A stretch of DNA of 64,000 nucleotides from Gemmatimonadales bacterium (GCA_020633775.1 JACKDA010000008.1:1-64000); one strand, 5' to 3'. Counted from the first letter of the stretch, positions 26,788 through 35,951 are shown. The notes: generated by a model from the sequence alone, not told the origin. A program made the numbers and translations.

Positions 26788-27934
26788 CCTCGAGGTCACC
26801 GGGGCCGAAGGTCCGGTTGCGGCCCGCGGCCTTGGCGGCGTAGAGCCGGGCGTCGGCCGCGTCGAGCAGCTGGTCGAGCGTCGCCCCGTCGAGGCCGAGG
26901 GCCGCGACGCCGATCGAGGCCGTCACTCGCGCGGTGCCGCCGCGGGGCAGCGGAATGTCGGTCAGCCCGATCCGGACCCGTAGCTCGTCGAGCTTCTCCA
27001 TCGCACTCGCCAGGGTCGTCGCCGGCATCGCGATCAGGATCTCCTCGCCACCATAGCGGGCCACCACGTCGCTGCGCCGCAGCCCCGAGCGCACGGTCGT
27101 GCCGAGCGTGCGCAGCGCGGCGTCCCCGGCGGCGTGCCCATGGGTGTCGTTGAACTTCTTGAAGCCGTCGACATCCAGCATCGCGATCGCGAAGGGCTGA
27201 TGCTCGCGCGCGGCGCGCACCAGCTCGTGCCCGAGGTACTCCTCGATGTAGGCGCGGTTGAACAGCCCCGTGACCCGATCCGAGGTCGAGAGCCGCCGGA
27301 GCCGGACCGCCCGGGAGACGATCGCGGTGGCCAGCACCGTCGCGGCGACCAGCATCACCAGCCGGCCGAACTGGGTCGGCCAGTCGAGCGCGCCGTACGT
27401 CGCGGCGCCGCGCGCCAGCGCGCCCTCCTCGTGGAAGCGCCAGGTGAGGACGGTGAGGGTGAGGTACTGGAGGATCGCGGCGGTCCCCGCGAACGAGCAG
27501 ATCCGCGGCGAGTAGCGCAGCGCCGAGGCGGCGATCGCGAGGAAGTACGCCTCGAAGACGACCCGGGAGTTGGTCGTCACGATCGGCAGCCCGATCAGCC
27601 AGAACGCGAACAGCCCCAGCGACACGATGGTGACGTCGGCCAGCGAGGTCACCGCCGAGAGCCCGGGACGGTACAGCCCGCGGCGCACCGCCTGGTCGAG
27701 CACCAGCGCCGCGCCGGCCGCCATCGCGGCGACGCCGAGCCCGATCCAGTGCTGCGGCTGGGCCGCCTCGAAGGTAAGCGAGAAGACCGGGATCAGCAGG
27801 ATGAGCAGCGTGAGCCAGGTCCGGACTCGCGCGACGAGCAGCTCGCCGTCGCGCGCGGCGTCGGCGAGGGTCTCGTCCGCCGGCGCGGTCAGCCAGGCCC
27901 AGACGCCGCCTGACAGGAGGCGCGCGCGTGTCAT
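26765..27934 (-). CDS. Membrane diguanylate cyclase (GGDEF domain)
   Basis: 389 residues. Six hydrophobic segments fill residues about 35-220, with no recognised sensor domain. The GGDEF domain spans about 230-380: [34 protein letters not shown], and the signature loop [12 protein letters not shown], where GGEEI is an active-type variant. An RxxD product-inhibition site is not clearly present four residues before the signature ([11 protein letters not shown]). It should make cyclic di-GMP in response to a membrane signal. Ten bases downstream of ETF-QO on the same strand; the start ATG lacks a strong Shine-Dalgarno. Confidence 0.9.
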   Translation of the reverse strand: MTRARLLSGGVWAWLTAPADETLADAARDGELLVARVRTWLTLLILLIPVFSLTFEAAQPQHWIGLGVAAMAAGAALVLDQAVRRGLYRPGLSAVTSLADVTIVSLGLFAFWLIGLPIVTTNSRVVFEAYFLAIAASALRYSPRICSFAGTAAILQYLTLTVLTWRFHEEGALARGAATYGALDWPTQFGRLVMLVAATVLATAIVSRAVRLRRLSTSDRVTGLFNRAYIEEYLGHELVRAAREHQPFAIAMLDVDGFKKFNDTHGHAAGDAALRTLGTTVRSGLRRSDVVARYGGEEILIAMPATTLASAMEKLDELRVRIGLTDIPLPRGGTARVTASIGVAALGLDGATLDQLLDAADARLYAAKAAGRNRTFGPGDLEVSDLPGS

Positions 27935-27944
27935 GGGGTCACGA

Positions 27945-29570
27945 CTACATCAGCCGGTACGCGGGACCGCTGCCGCCCTCGCGCGGCAGCCAGCGCGGCC
28001 CGATGACGTCGGTCGCCTTGCAGTCGACGCAGTTCGGCGCATTCACCCGCAGCACCTCGCCATCGAGCTCGTACACGCCGGCCGGACAGATCCGGCTGTA
28101 GAACTCGGCCACGTCCTGCGGGATGTCCGGCCCCACCCGCAGGTGCGAGGGCCCGTCGTCGCGGGTGGTGTTCCCCGACTTGAACACCGCATCGACCTTG
28201 CTGAACGTGAGGGTGTTGTCGGGCGTGAACGGGACGGTCGGACCGGCGCGACGCGGCGCCTCGGCGTCCTGGTGCATCGCGATCCGGCCACCCGGGAACG
28301 CGCCGCCGGTGAGGGTCATCAACCCGGCCTTCACGGCGCCGGTGACGAAGCCGTCCTTGAACGCGAGCCGCATGTTCCGGGTGCGATGCATGTCGGTGCC
28401 GATCCGTGAGGCGCGCACCGCGCGATCGTAGGGCATCAGCGACTCGGTCGTCGCCTCGCCACCGTCGGCGAGGGCCTGCGCGAGGGTGTCGGCCGCGAGC
28501 ATCCCGGATTCGATCGCGTAGTGGATCCCCTTGAGCGAGGGGACATCGACGAACCCCGCGGTGTCGCCGACCTGCAGGAGCCCGTCGCCGACGAGTCGCT
28601 CCGGGATCGCGTACCATCCCCCCTCGGGAATCGTCTTGGCGCCCCACTCGAGGAGGGTGCCGCCCGAGAGGATCTCCCGGAAGAGCGGGTGCCCCTTCAT
28701 CCGCTGGAGCGACTCGTGCACGTCGAGCGACGCCTCCGGCGCATCGAGCCCGGCCACGAGCCCGATCGACACCTGGTTCGGCCCCATCGGGTAGCACCAC
28801 GATCCCCCGAACACGTCGCGCGGCAGCGGCCAGCCCAGCGTGTGGATCACCCGGTCCAGCGGTCGGGCGACCTCCCACACCTCCTTCACGCCGAGCGCGA
28901 AGAGCTGGGGGTTGGGGCTGCCGACGCCCTGCCACGCGCGCCACGCCTGTCCGAGCGGGCCGCGCGTCCCCTCGGCGAGGACGACGGCGCGCGCGGTGAG
29001 GTCGGTCGGCTCCTGGTACCCCTCGCCCGGCGTACCGTCGCGATTCAACCCCGCGGCCACGGTGCGGGCGCCGATGATCCGGGTCCCGTCGCGGAGCAGC
29101 GAGGCGACCGGGAACCCCGGGAAGATGTTGATGCCGAGTGCCTCGGCCTGTTCCCCCATCCACCGGACCAGTTCCGAGAGCGAGACGACCACGTTGCCGT
29201 GGTTGCGCATCGTCGGCGGGGTCGGGATCCGGGTGGACCCCTCGGGGGTGAGGTAGTAGACCGCCTCCCCGGTCACCGCCTGGCGGAACGGGAAGTCGCT
29301 GTCGGCCAGCCCCGGAAAGAGCGCCCGGATCGACACCGGGTTCATGACGGCGCCGGAAAGGCAGTGCTCGCCCAACCCGGCCGCCTTCTCGAGGACGCCG
29401 ATGGCGAGGTCGGGGGCGGCCTGTGCCAGCCGGATCGCCGCTGCCAACCCGGAGGGCCCCGCGCCGATGACCAGGACGTCGAGTTCGATCGCCTCCGCCG
29501 AGGGGGGCTCGTCGAGGATCAGGGACGGCGGCAGCGAGGGCTGGTGGCGGATCGGCAGGACGACACCCAC
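27945..29570 (-). CDS. ETF:quinone oxidoreductase, one cluster cysteine missing
   Basis: 541 residues from the GTG at 29570, which has GGAG eight bases upstream; an alternative GTG is six bases earlier. An FAD-binding GxGxxG (VIGAGPSGLAAAIRLAQ) opens the chain, with GDTAGFVDVPSLKGIHYA typical of ETF-QO near residue 335. The C terminus holds the [4Fe-4S] region, but CPAGVYE plus NCVDCKATD gives only three cysteines where the family usually has NCVxCKTCD. It passes electrons from reduced ETF to membrane quinone, here menaquinone. EtfAB and acyl-CoA dehydrogenases lie 7-12 kb away. A diguanylate cyclase gene follows. Confidence 0.92.
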   Translation of the reverse strand: MGVVLPIRHQPSLPPSLILDEPPSAEAIELDVLVIGAGPSGLAAAIRLAQAAPDLAIGVLEKAAGLGEHCLSGAVMNPVSIRALFPGLADSDFPFRQAVTGEAVYYLTPEGSTRIPTPPTMRNHGNVVVSLSELVRWMGEQAEALGINIFPGFPVASLLRDGTRIIGARTVAAGLNRDGTPGEGYQEPTDLTARAVVLAEGTRGPLGQAWRAWQGVGSPNPQLFALGVKEVWEVARPLDRVIHTLGWPLPRDVFGGSWCYPMGPNQVSIGLVAGLDAPEASLDVHESLQRMKGHPLFREILSGGTLLEWGAKTIPEGGWYAIPERLVGDGLLQVGDTAGFVDVPSLKGIHYAIESGMLAADTLAQALADGGEATTESLMPYDRAVRASRIGTDMHRTRNMRLAFKDGFVTGAVKAGLMTLTGGAFPGGRIAMHQDAEAPRRAGPTVPFTPDNTLTFSKVDAVFKSGNTTRDDGPSHLRVGPDIPQDVAEFYSRICPAGVYELDGEVLRVNAPNCVDCKATDVIGPRWLPREGGSGPAYRLM

Positions 29571-29607
29571 GGGCACGGCTCCAGTTGGCAAGGGAGGAAG
29601 TCCGCAG

Positions 29608-29613
29608 AATATA
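29608..29613 (-). promoter_or_regulatory. -10 box (TATATT) of the ETF-QO operon
   Basis: TATATT on the minus strand predicts a start near 29600 and a leader of about 30 bases with a GGAG site before the GTG at 29570. It is unusually AT-rich for this sequence. Divergent from the terB box. Confidence 0.5.
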
Positions 29614-29642
29614 GGTGGTGCGGTCCACCCCGCGGCCCGCGT

Positions 29643-29648
29643 TAGCTT
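29643..29648 (+). promoter_or_regulatory. -10 box (TAGCTT) of terB operon
   Basis: TAGCTT predicts a leader of about 35 bases ahead of the terB ATG, containing CGGGAGCC as the ribosome site. The 120-base gap holds both divergent promoters. Confidence 0.45.
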
Positions 29649-29690
29649 GGGGACTCGCCGATCGAACCCAGCCCCCACCGGGAGCCCTCG

Positions 29691-30158
29691 ATGCTCGATG
29701 CCCTCCGTCGCCTCCTCGCCGACCGCGCCACGGACCACCAGGTCCCGCCACCCGAGGCGAGCGCGTCGCCGACCGACACCCTCCAGGTGGCGGCCTGCGC
29801 CCTGCTACTTGAGGTGGCGCATGCCGACGGCGACATCTCCACGGTCGAGCGCGAGCACCTCGACCACGCCCTCCAGCGGCACTTCGGGCTCGATCGCGAC
29901 GGGCTGGAGGCCCTGGTCGCCGCCGCGGAGACCGAGCGCCAGCGGGCCGTCGACCACTTCGGCTTCACCCGCCAGCTGGTGCAGGGCTACGACCTCGGGC
30001 AGAAGATGCTGCTGGCGGAGGTGATGTGGGGAATCATCCTCGCCGACGGCCACATCCATGATCACGAGGCCCACCTGGTGCGCAAGCTCGCCTCCCTCCT
30101 CCAGCTCGAGCCCGCCTACCTGAGCGAGGCCCGCCGCAGCGCCACCCGGGCCGACTGA
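29691..30158 (+). CDS. TerB-like (DjlA-type) helical protein
   Basis: 155 residues, all-helical. The metal-binding pattern of the TerB domain is seen twice: EVAHADGDISTVEREHL (residues about 40-56) and ILADGHIHDHEAHLVRKLASLL (about 115-136), where acidic and histidine residues line a possible metal site. No signal or membrane helix. TerB-like proteins are linked to membrane stress rather than only to tellurite. It overlaps the glutamate-synthase-like gene by one base (TGATG), implying coupled translation. Confidence 0.85.
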   Translation: MLDALRRLLADRATDHQVPPPEASASPTDTLQVAACALLLEVAHADGDISTVEREHLDHALQRHFGLDRDGLEALVAAAETERQRAVDHFGFTRQLVQGYDLGQKMLLAEVMWGIILADGHIHDHEAHLVRKLASLLQLEPAYLSEARRSATRAD

Positions 30159-31648
30159 TGCGGACCACCTTCCTGCGCGTCATGGCGCTGCTGATCCTCC
30201 TGATCGCGGCGCTCGGCATGGTCTGGGCCCCGGCCTGGTGGCTCTATCTCCTCCTCGTCCCGATCGTGCTGGTCGGAATCTGGGACTTCACCCAGACCCA
30301 CCACACCATCCGCCGCAACTTCCCGGTGCTGGGCAACCTGCGGTACCTCTTCGAGAGCATCGGGCCGGAACTCCACCAGTACTTCATCGAGAACGCCACC
30401 GACGGCACGCCGATCGACCGAACCCACCGCCGCTATGTCTATTCACGCGCGAAGCGGGAACACCAGGTGCACCCGTTCGGCACCGAGCTCGACCTCTACA
30501 AGACCGGCTACGCCTACATGGCGCACTCGATCTATCCCGCGAAGCACATCGACCCGCCGCCGCGGGTGCGGATCGGCGGACCGCACTGCACCCAGCCGTA
30601 CGACGCCAGCGTGTTCAACATCTCCGCGATGTCCTACGGCTCCCTGAGCGCGCAGGCGGTCGAGGCGCTCAACCTCGGCGCGCAGGCCGGCGGGTTCTTC
30701 CACTGCACCGGCGAGGGCGGCATCTCGCCCTACCACCTCAAGGGCGGCGATCTCTGCTTCCAGGTCGGCACCGGCTACTTCGGGGCGCGCACCCCCGAGG
30801 GGGAGTTCTCGCCCGAACGGTTCCGGGAGAACGCCCTCCGCCCCGAGGTCAAGTTGATCGAGCTCAAGCTGTCGCAGGGTGCCAAGCCGGGACACGGCGG
30901 CATCCTGCCGGCGGCCAAGAACAACGAGGAGATCGCCGCGATCCGCGGCGTGCGGCCGCACACCCGGGTCGATTCCCCGCCGTACCACACCGCGTTCCAC
31001 GATGCCGAGGGGCTGCTGCGCTTCATCCACCAGCTGCGCGAGCTGGCCGACGGCAAGCCGGTCGGGTTCAAGCTCTGCCTGGGCGAGCGTCGCGAGTTCG
31101 AGGCCCTCTGCCTCGCGATGACCGCGACCGGCCTCGCCCCGGACTTCATCACCGTCGACGGCGCCGAGGGCGGTACCGGCGCGGCCCCGATCGACTTCTC
31201 CAACAGCGTGGGCATGCCCCTGGAGGAGGGACTGCTCGCGGTGGTGGACCTGCTCAACAAGCACGACCTGAAGCACAAGATCCGGGTGATCGCCGCCGGC
31301 AAGGTGATCACCGCGTTCGACATCTACCGCACCCTCTGCCTCGGGGCGGACCTCTGCAACTCCGCACGCGGGATGATGCTGGCCCTCGGCTGCATCCAGG
31401 CCCTGGAATGCCACCTCAACACCTGCCCGACCGGGGTCACCACGAACAACCCGACCCTCACCAGGGGCCTGGTCGTGGCCGACAAGTGGCAGCGGGTCCG
31501 GAACTACCATCACGAGACCGTGCAGGACTTCCTGGAACTGGTCGCCGCGGCGGGGATCACCGACCTCGAGCAGCTCGACCGGACCCGGATCTACAAGCGG
31601 GTCGGCCCCGACGAGGTGCGGCGCCTCGACGAGATCCATCCGATGTGA
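30158..31648 (+). CDS. Membrane-anchored glutamate-synthase-like FMN protein
   Basis: 496 residues. Two N-terminal hydrophobic helices (8-30, 32-48) anchor it. The rest is a GltS FMN-binding barrel: FNISAMSYGSLSAQAVEAL, GEGGISPYHLKGGDLCFQVG, then LSQGAKPGHGGILPAAK and ITVDGAEGGTGAAPIDF. Three cysteines in CIQALECHLNTCPTG fit the [3Fe-4S] cluster. There is no glutaminase domain, so it is not a full glutamate synthase; such stand-alone proteins are of uncertain function. Gene coupling to terB is the only context clue. Confidence 0.85.
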   Translation: MRTTFLRVMALLILLIAALGMVWAPAWWLYLLLVPIVLVGIWDFTQTHHTIRRNFPVLGNLRYLFESIGPELHQYFIENATDGTPIDRTHRRYVYSRAKREHQVHPFGTELDLYKTGYAYMAHSIYPAKHIDPPPRVRIGGPHCTQPYDASVFNISAMSYGSLSAQAVEALNLGAQAGGFFHCTGEGGISPYHLKGGDLCFQVGTGYFGARTPEGEFSPERFRENALRPEVKLIELKLSQGAKPGHGGILPAAKNNEEIAAIRGVRPHTRVDSPPYHTAFHDAEGLLRFIHQLRELADGKPVGFKLCLGERREFEALCLAMTATGLAPDFITVDGAEGGTGAAPIDFSNSVGMPLEEGLLAVVDLLNKHDLKHKIRVIAAGKVITAFDIYRTLCLGADLCNSARGMMLALGCIQALECHLNTCPTGVTTNNPTLTRGLVVADKWQRVRNYHHETVQDFLELVAAAGITDLEQLDRTRIYKRVGPDEVRRLDEIHPM

Positions 31649-31712
31649 CGACGGCGGAGCCGTCGTCATCCCGAGGGAGGGCGCGAAGCGCCTGACCGAA
31701 GGGATCCGGTCG
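31647..31712. repeat. Hairpin plus TCATCCCGAG-type repeat
   Basis: A nine-base perfect stem (GACGACGGC / GCCGTCGTC, 31647-31667) begins in the stop codon of the previous gene. From 31665 to 31712 runs a second copy of the TCATCCCGAG...GGGATCCGGTCG element seen at 9703-9750. It lies between convergent genes and may serve as a bidirectional terminator. Confidence 0.7.
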
Positions 31713-31735
31713 ACCGTCGCCGCTTGCACGCGCCC

Positions 31736-32356
31736 TCACTCCCCCGCCACCACCTCCGCCTCGCCCCGGGTCGCGTCGCGCACTGCGGCCCGGAACCGCT
31801 CCAGCTCCGGTTCCGGCAGGCGCACCCGGTAGCTCACCGCTGCGCCGTAATCCTCGTCCAGCAGCTCGGCCTCGAACTCCGGCAGCAACCGCCGGATCGC
31901 GTCGACATGACCGTAGCCGAGCGCGAGATCGAGCGTGGCCCAGGTGATCCGTTCGGTGGTCGGCAAGTCACGGAGCGCGAGCTCGACCGTTCCGGCGTAC
32001 GCGCGCGCGAGCCCCCCGGTGCCGAGCTTGGTGCCGCCGTACCAGCGGGTGACGACCGCGACGATCTCGCCCACCGGGGCGTGCAACAGCACCTGCAGCA
32101 TCGGCCGACCCGCGGTCCCGTGCGGCTCGCCGTCGTCGCTCATGCCGATGTGCGTCGAGCTGCCGGGGGGACCCGCGACCCATGCGGTGCAGTGGTGGGT
32201 GGCATCGGGCCATTCCGCGCGCACCGCAGCGATCACCGCCTGCGCGTCGGCCGTGGTGGCGGCATGTGCCAGCGTGGCGACGAACCGGCTGCGCTCCACC
32301 ACCAGCTCGGCGCGGTGCACGGCGGCGGGGATCGGGTACCGGGTGGGGTCAGTCAT
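31736..32356 (-). CDS. IMPACT/YigZ family protein
   Basis: 206 residues. The N-terminal UPF0029 domain shows VERSRFVATLAHA, the H-H-C-T-A-W block, SDDGEPHGTAGRPML and TRWYGGTKLGTGGLARAY, all family signatures. The C-terminal DUF1949-type ferredoxin fold spans about 140-200. Relatives in yeast (YIH1) and mammals regulate translation; the bacterial role is not settled. It stands alone on the minus strand between two repeat-rich gaps. Confidence 0.9.
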   Translation of the reverse strand: MTDPTRYPIPAAVHRAELVVERSRFVATLAHAATTADAQAVIAAVRAEWPDATHHCTAWVAGPPGSSTHIGMSDDGEPHGTAGRPMLQVLLHAPVGEIVAVVTRWYGGTKLGTGGLARAYAGTVELALRDLPTTERITWATLDLALGYGHVDAIRRLLPEFEAELLDEDYGAAVSYRVRLPEPELERFRAAVRDATRGEAEVVAGE

Positions 32357-32394
32357 CGGCGGGGTTCCCCCATCTGACGGTCCGGCCCGGCCCC

Positions 32395-32522
32395 CGCGAC
32401 CTGACGGTCGCGACTGAACGTGTCACGCGGCTCGCGTCACGCGGCTCGCCCCCCGCGACCTGACGGTCGCGGCTGAACGTGTCACGCGGCTCGCGTCTTG
32501 CCCCCGCGACCTGACGGTCGCG
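32395..32522. repeat. Three copies of the CGCGACC-TGAC-GGTCGCG hairpin
   Basis: Perfect seven-base stems around a TGAC loop lie at 32395-32412, 32454-32471 and 32505-32522. Copies are followed by a similar CTGAACGTGTCACGCGG tail, and spacing is 59 and 51 bases. Together they fill most of the 196-base gap after nadC. After them, 32531-32570 carries CACTTCTCA and GGACTCACACC tracts that run into the end of nadC. Confidence 0.85.
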
Positions 32523-32552
32523 ACTGATCGGTCATGCCTCACTTCTCAGGAC

Positions 32553-33425
32553 TCACACCTCACTTCTCACCTCGAGCCCCAGATCCGCGCCGGCCACGCT
32601 GTGCGTCAGCGCCCCCGTGCTGACGACATCGACGCCCGCCTCCGCGTAGGCGCGCACGGTGTCGAGGGTGATCCCGCCGGTTGCCTCGAGCTGGATGTCC
32701 GGTCGCTCGGTCCGAGCCGCACGCACCCACTCCGCCACCGTCGCGGGCGACTGGTTGTCGATCAGCAGCCGCGTGGCGCCGGCGTCGCACGCCTCGCGAA
32801 GCTGCTCGAGCGACTCGACCTCGACCTGCAGGTCGGTGACCCCGGCGGCGCGCGCGGCGTCGAGCGCCGCCGCGAGGGTCCTCCCCTCGGCCCGCAGCGC
32901 TGCCCAGTGATTGTCCTTGACCATCACCGCCGTGGCGAGGTCGAGGCGGTGGAGCGCGCCGCCCCCGGCCAGGACCGCCGCGACCTCGAAGGTGCGGAGC
33001 CCGGGTGTCGTCTTGCGGGTGTGGAGGATCCGGCAGCCCGTCCCGGCCACGCGATCGACCCATGACGCGGTGGCGGTCGCGATCCCGCTCGCGCGCTGCA
33101 GCAGGTTGAGCAGCGGCCGCTCGGCGCGGAGGATCATCGCCAGGCTGCCACGGATCTCGCCGATGACGCGCGGCGACGCAAGGCGCGCCCCCGGTTCGAC
33201 CTGCCAGGCGACCGGCGGCAGCCCCACCGCCTCGAGGACGGCGTCGGCGTACGGCTGCCCGGCGACGACCATCGCCGAGCGCGCCTCGATCGCCGCGACA
33301 CCGCGCTGGCCCGGGGCGATCGTGCTGTCACTGGTGATGTCGCGGGGGCCGTCCTCCTCCAGCGCCAGCGCCGCCACCCGGCGCGCGTCGGCGCGGAGCG
33401 CCGCGGGGTCGCGCGGGTCAGTCAC
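32553..33425 (-). CDS. nadC: Nicotinate-nucleotide pyrophosphorylase (quinolinate PRTase)
   Basis: 290 residues from the GTG at 33425 inside nadA; longer frames are shadows. Signatures: ERPLLNLLQRASGIATAT, ILHTRKTTPGLRTFEVAAVLAGGGALHR (quinolinate-binding arginines and histidine), VMVKDNHW, VEVESLEQ, and EATGGITLDTVRAYAEAGVDVVSTGALTHS. It converts quinolinate and PRPP to nicotinate mononucleotide. Overlaps nadA by eight bases. The last codons (EVRSEV and TGA) are written in GTGAGAAGTGAGG repeat DNA. Confidence 0.95.
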   Translation of the reverse strand: MTDPRDPAALRADARRVAALALEEDGPRDITSDSTIAPGQRGVAAIEARSAMVVAGQPYADAVLEAVGLPPVAWQVEPGARLASPRVIGEIRGSLAMILRAERPLLNLLQRASGIATATASWVDRVAGTGCRILHTRKTTPGLRTFEVAAVLAGGGALHRLDLATAVMVKDNHWAALRAEGRTLAAALDAARAAGVTDLQVEVESLEQLREACDAGATRLLIDNQSPATVAEWVRAARTERPDIQLEATGGITLDTVRAYAEAGVDVVSTGALTHSVAGADLGLEVRSEV

Positions 33426-34413
33426 CCAGCGCCACCATCCGCTCGATCGCGCCGAGGGCACGCACCCGGATCGCCTCCGGCACGTCGACCTCGTGCTGGC
33501 CAAGCCGCAGGGCGTCGCGCACGTCGACGAGCGTGATCGTCTTCATGTAGGCGCACTCGGCGGCGCGGTCGGCCGGGACGAACCGCTTCCCCGGCGCCTC
33601 CTGCCGCATCCGGTGGATGATGCCGGTCTCGGTCGCCACGATGAAGGTGTCGGCGGGGAGCTCACGGGTGAGGTGGATCATCCCCTCGGTGCTGGCGATG
33701 TGGATCCCCTCGGTGGGGAGGTCGCCGTCGGCCATCCGGTACAGGAGCCGCGAGGCGCAGCCACACTCCGGGTGCACCAGCACCTCGCTCCCGGGATTGG
33801 CCTGCCGGGCCTCCTGCAGGTTGTCGATGTCGATCCCGGCGTGGACATGGCACTCGCCCATCCACACCTCGACGTCGCGCTCGGGACGCATCCGCCGCAC
33901 GTGCGCACCGAGAAACATGTCGGGGAGGAAGAGGATCCCCTTGTCGGCCGGGATCGCGTCGATGACATCGAGCACGTTGCCGCTGGTGCAGCAATAGTCG
34001 AGCTCGGCCTTCACCGCGGCCGTGGTGTTCACGTAGCCGACCGCCACGTGGTCGGGGAACTGCTGCCGCCAGCCGCGCACCTCCTCGGGGGTGATCGTGT
34101 CCGCGAGCGAGCAGCCGGCCTCGAGGTCGGGGAGGAGGACGGTCTTGTCCGGCGAGAGGACCTTCGCGGTCTCCGCCATGAAGTGCACGCCGCAGAAGAC
34201 GATGATGTCCTCCTCGACGGCGGCGGCGCGACGCGACAGGCCGAGGGAGTCGCCGACGAAGTGGGCGACATCCTGGACCTCGGCGCGCTGGTAGTTGTGG
34301 GCGAGGATGATCGCGTTCCGCTCGCGGGCGAGGGTGCGGATCTCCGCCTGCAAGGCCGCCGCCTCCGCGTCGGTGTAGGGTGTCGGCTCGATCACCGGCA
34401 ACTGCAGCGTCAC
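33418..34413 (-). CDS. nadA: Quinolinate synthase
   Basis: 331 residues, GTG start overlapping the nadB stop (GTGA). A HNYQRAEVQDVAHFVGDSLGLS segment opens the first of three repeated domains. Candidate [4Fe-4S] cysteines are in FCGVHFMAE (about 103), VHPECGCASRLLY (about 215-217) and later. YVNTTAAVKAELDYCCTSGN is the conserved substrate-binding region. It condenses iminoaspartate from NadB with dihydroxyacetone phosphate. Middle gene of the nadB-nadA-nadC operon. Confidence 0.95.
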   Translation of the reverse strand: MTLQLPVIEPTPYTDAEAAALQAEIRTLARERNAIILAHNYQRAEVQDVAHFVGDSLGLSRRAAAVEEDIIVFCGVHFMAETAKVLSPDKTVLLPDLEAGCSLADTITPEEVRGWRQQFPDHVAVGYVNTTAAVKAELDYCCTSGNVLDVIDAIPADKGILFLPDMFLGAHVRRMRPERDVEVWMGECHVHAGIDIDNLQEARQANPGSEVLVHPECGCASRLLYRMADGDLPTEGIHIASTEGMIHLTRELPADTFIVATETGIIHRMRQEAPGKRFVPADRAAECAYMKTITLVDVRDALRLGQHEVDVPEAIRVRALGAIERMVALGD

Positions 34414-35918
34414 TCCGCCCTCCTGGGCTTCGGGTTGGGGAAGTCCGCGCGGCGGTGCCCTCCCCGGGATTCACGTCGTCCGCGCGCGGCACGCGCGACC
34501 AGCGCCGCCACCCGCAACTGGTCGGCGGTGCGCCAGGCGCCCGAGGGGGCCCGCGCCAGCAGGTCGGCGAGGGCGATCTCCGCCTCGGCCAGCCCCGGCT
34601 CGGTCCGGACCACCCCGGCCTCCCGGGTCAGAATCGAGCGCATCCGGGCCAGCAATGCCAGTGCCTCGGGGAGCTGGTCCGCACCGGCATCGAGATCGGT
34701 CGCGGCCGGCGAGAGCGACGCGGGCGGCCGCGGGATCTCGGCGAGGTCGGCGACGATCTCGCGCCCGGCCCGATCGGCGAAGACCAGCCCCTCGAGCAGC
34801 GAGTTGGACGCCAGCCGGTTGGCGCCGTGCACGCCGGTATGCGCACACTCCCCCACGGCGTACAACCCCGCGACGGTAGAACGCCCGGCGAGGTCGGTTC
34901 GGATCCCTCCCATGGCGTAGTGCATCGCCGGGGCCACCGGGATCAGGTCGCGTGCGAGCGAGAGGCCGTGGCTCGCGAGCAAGGCCGTCACGCCGGGGAA
35001 CGCCGCCTCGACGTCCGCGAGGTGGCGGGCGTCGAGCCACACGTCGCCCCGGAACGCCCGGATCGCGACGGCACGGGCAACGACATCGCGGGGTGCCAGC
35101 TCGCCGCGCGGGTCGAGCGCGAGCATGAACCGCTCGCCCCGCGCGTCGACCAGCCAGGCGCCCTTCCCCCGCAGCGCCTCGGTGAGGAGCGGTGCCGGAT
35201 TGACGCCGGCGATCCGCAGCGCCGTCGGGTGGAACTGGAGGAATTCCAGGTGCGACAGCTCGGCGCCCACCGCATGGGCCAGGGCCCAGCCATCGCCGGT
35301 CGCCACCGGCGGGTTGGTGGTGACCTCGAAGAGCTGGCCGACCCCGCCGGTCGCGAGCACCACCGCCGGCGCACTCACGGCGAACGGCTCGCCCCCCTCG
35401 TCGAGCAGGATCGCCCCGACCACCCGTTCCCGATGACGCACCAGCCGCCGCACCTGGGTGCGCTCGAGCACCTCGATCCGCCGGTCCGCCAGGACGACCC
35501 GGGAGAGTGCCTCGACCAGCGCCGCCCCGGTCCGGTCGCCCTCGGCGTGAAGGATGCGCGGTCGCGAGTGGGCGGCCTCCAGCCCGAACCGCAACTCGCC
35601 GTCGGGGCCCCGATCGAAGGCGGCGCCGAGCTCGAGGAGCTCGCGCACCCGCGCCGGTCCCTCGGTGACGAGGACCTCCACCGCGGTCGGGTCGGCGAGT
35701 CCGTCACTGGCGGCGATGGTGTCGGCCGCATGCAAGGCGGGGGAATCGCCTGCGTCCATCGCCACGGCGATCCCCCCCTGGGCCCATGCGGTGTTCGAGT
35801 CCTGCAGCGTCGCCTTGGTCACCAGCAGGACCCGGTGACCCTCCGAGGCCAGCCGCCACGCGGTCCAGAGGCCGGCGATCCCGGTGCCGACGACGAGCGG
35901 ACGGTCTGTGGCGGTCAC
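34410..35918 (-). CDS. nadB: L-aspartate oxidase
   Basis: 502 residues from the GTG at 35918. The FAD motif VVGTGIAGLWTAWRLA opens the chain. HxTxE-type family residues are near DSNTAWAQGGIAVA (about 48), with QFHPTAL, the arginine-rich EALRGKGAWLVDARGERFM and GGIRTDLAGRSTVAGLYAVGE near 365. It oxidises aspartate to iminoaspartate, the first step of NAD synthesis. The start is supported by a TACTTT box six bases upstream and no Shine-Dalgarno, so a leaderless message is likely. The tail beyond residue 480 is basic and probably disordered. Confidence 0.94.
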   Translation of the reverse strand: MTATDRPLVVGTGIAGLWTAWRLASEGHRVLLVTKATLQDSNTAWAQGGIAVAMDAGDSPALHAADTIAASDGLADPTAVEVLVTEGPARVRELLELGAAFDRGPDGELRFGLEAAHSRPRILHAEGDRTGAALVEALSRVVLADRRIEVLERTQVRRLVRHRERVVGAILLDEGGEPFAVSAPAVVLATGGVGQLFEVTTNPPVATGDGWALAHAVGAELSHLEFLQFHPTALRIAGVNPAPLLTEALRGKGAWLVDARGERFMLALDPRGELAPRDVVARAVAIRAFRGDVWLDARHLADVEAAFPGVTALLASHGLSLARDLIPVAPAMHYAMGGIRTDLAGRSTVAGLYAVGECAHTGVHGANRLASNSLLEGLVFADRAGREIVADLAEIPRPPASLSPAATDLDAGADQLPEALALLARMRSILTREAGVVRTEPGLAEAEIALADLLARAPSGAWRTADQLRVAALVARAARGRRESRGGHRRADFPNPKPRRAE

Positions 35919-35924
35919 GGAAGA

Positions 35925-35930
35925 AAAGTA
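35925..35930 (-). promoter_or_regulatory. Leaderless-type -10 box of nadBAC
   Basis: TACTTT on the minus strand, exactly six bases before the nadB GTG. Confidence 0.5.
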
Positions 35931-35951
35931 GTGAGGGGGGAGTCTTGAGCT

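Noticed and set aside
24325..30158. Tellurite-resistance operon (terC and terB)
   Set aside because: The two genes are in separate operons, terC is behind a Mn riboswitch, and no terA/terD/terZ genes are present.
30158..31648. Complete glutamate synthase (gltB)
   Set aside because: There is no glutaminase domain and the protein is about a third of GltB length with membrane helices.
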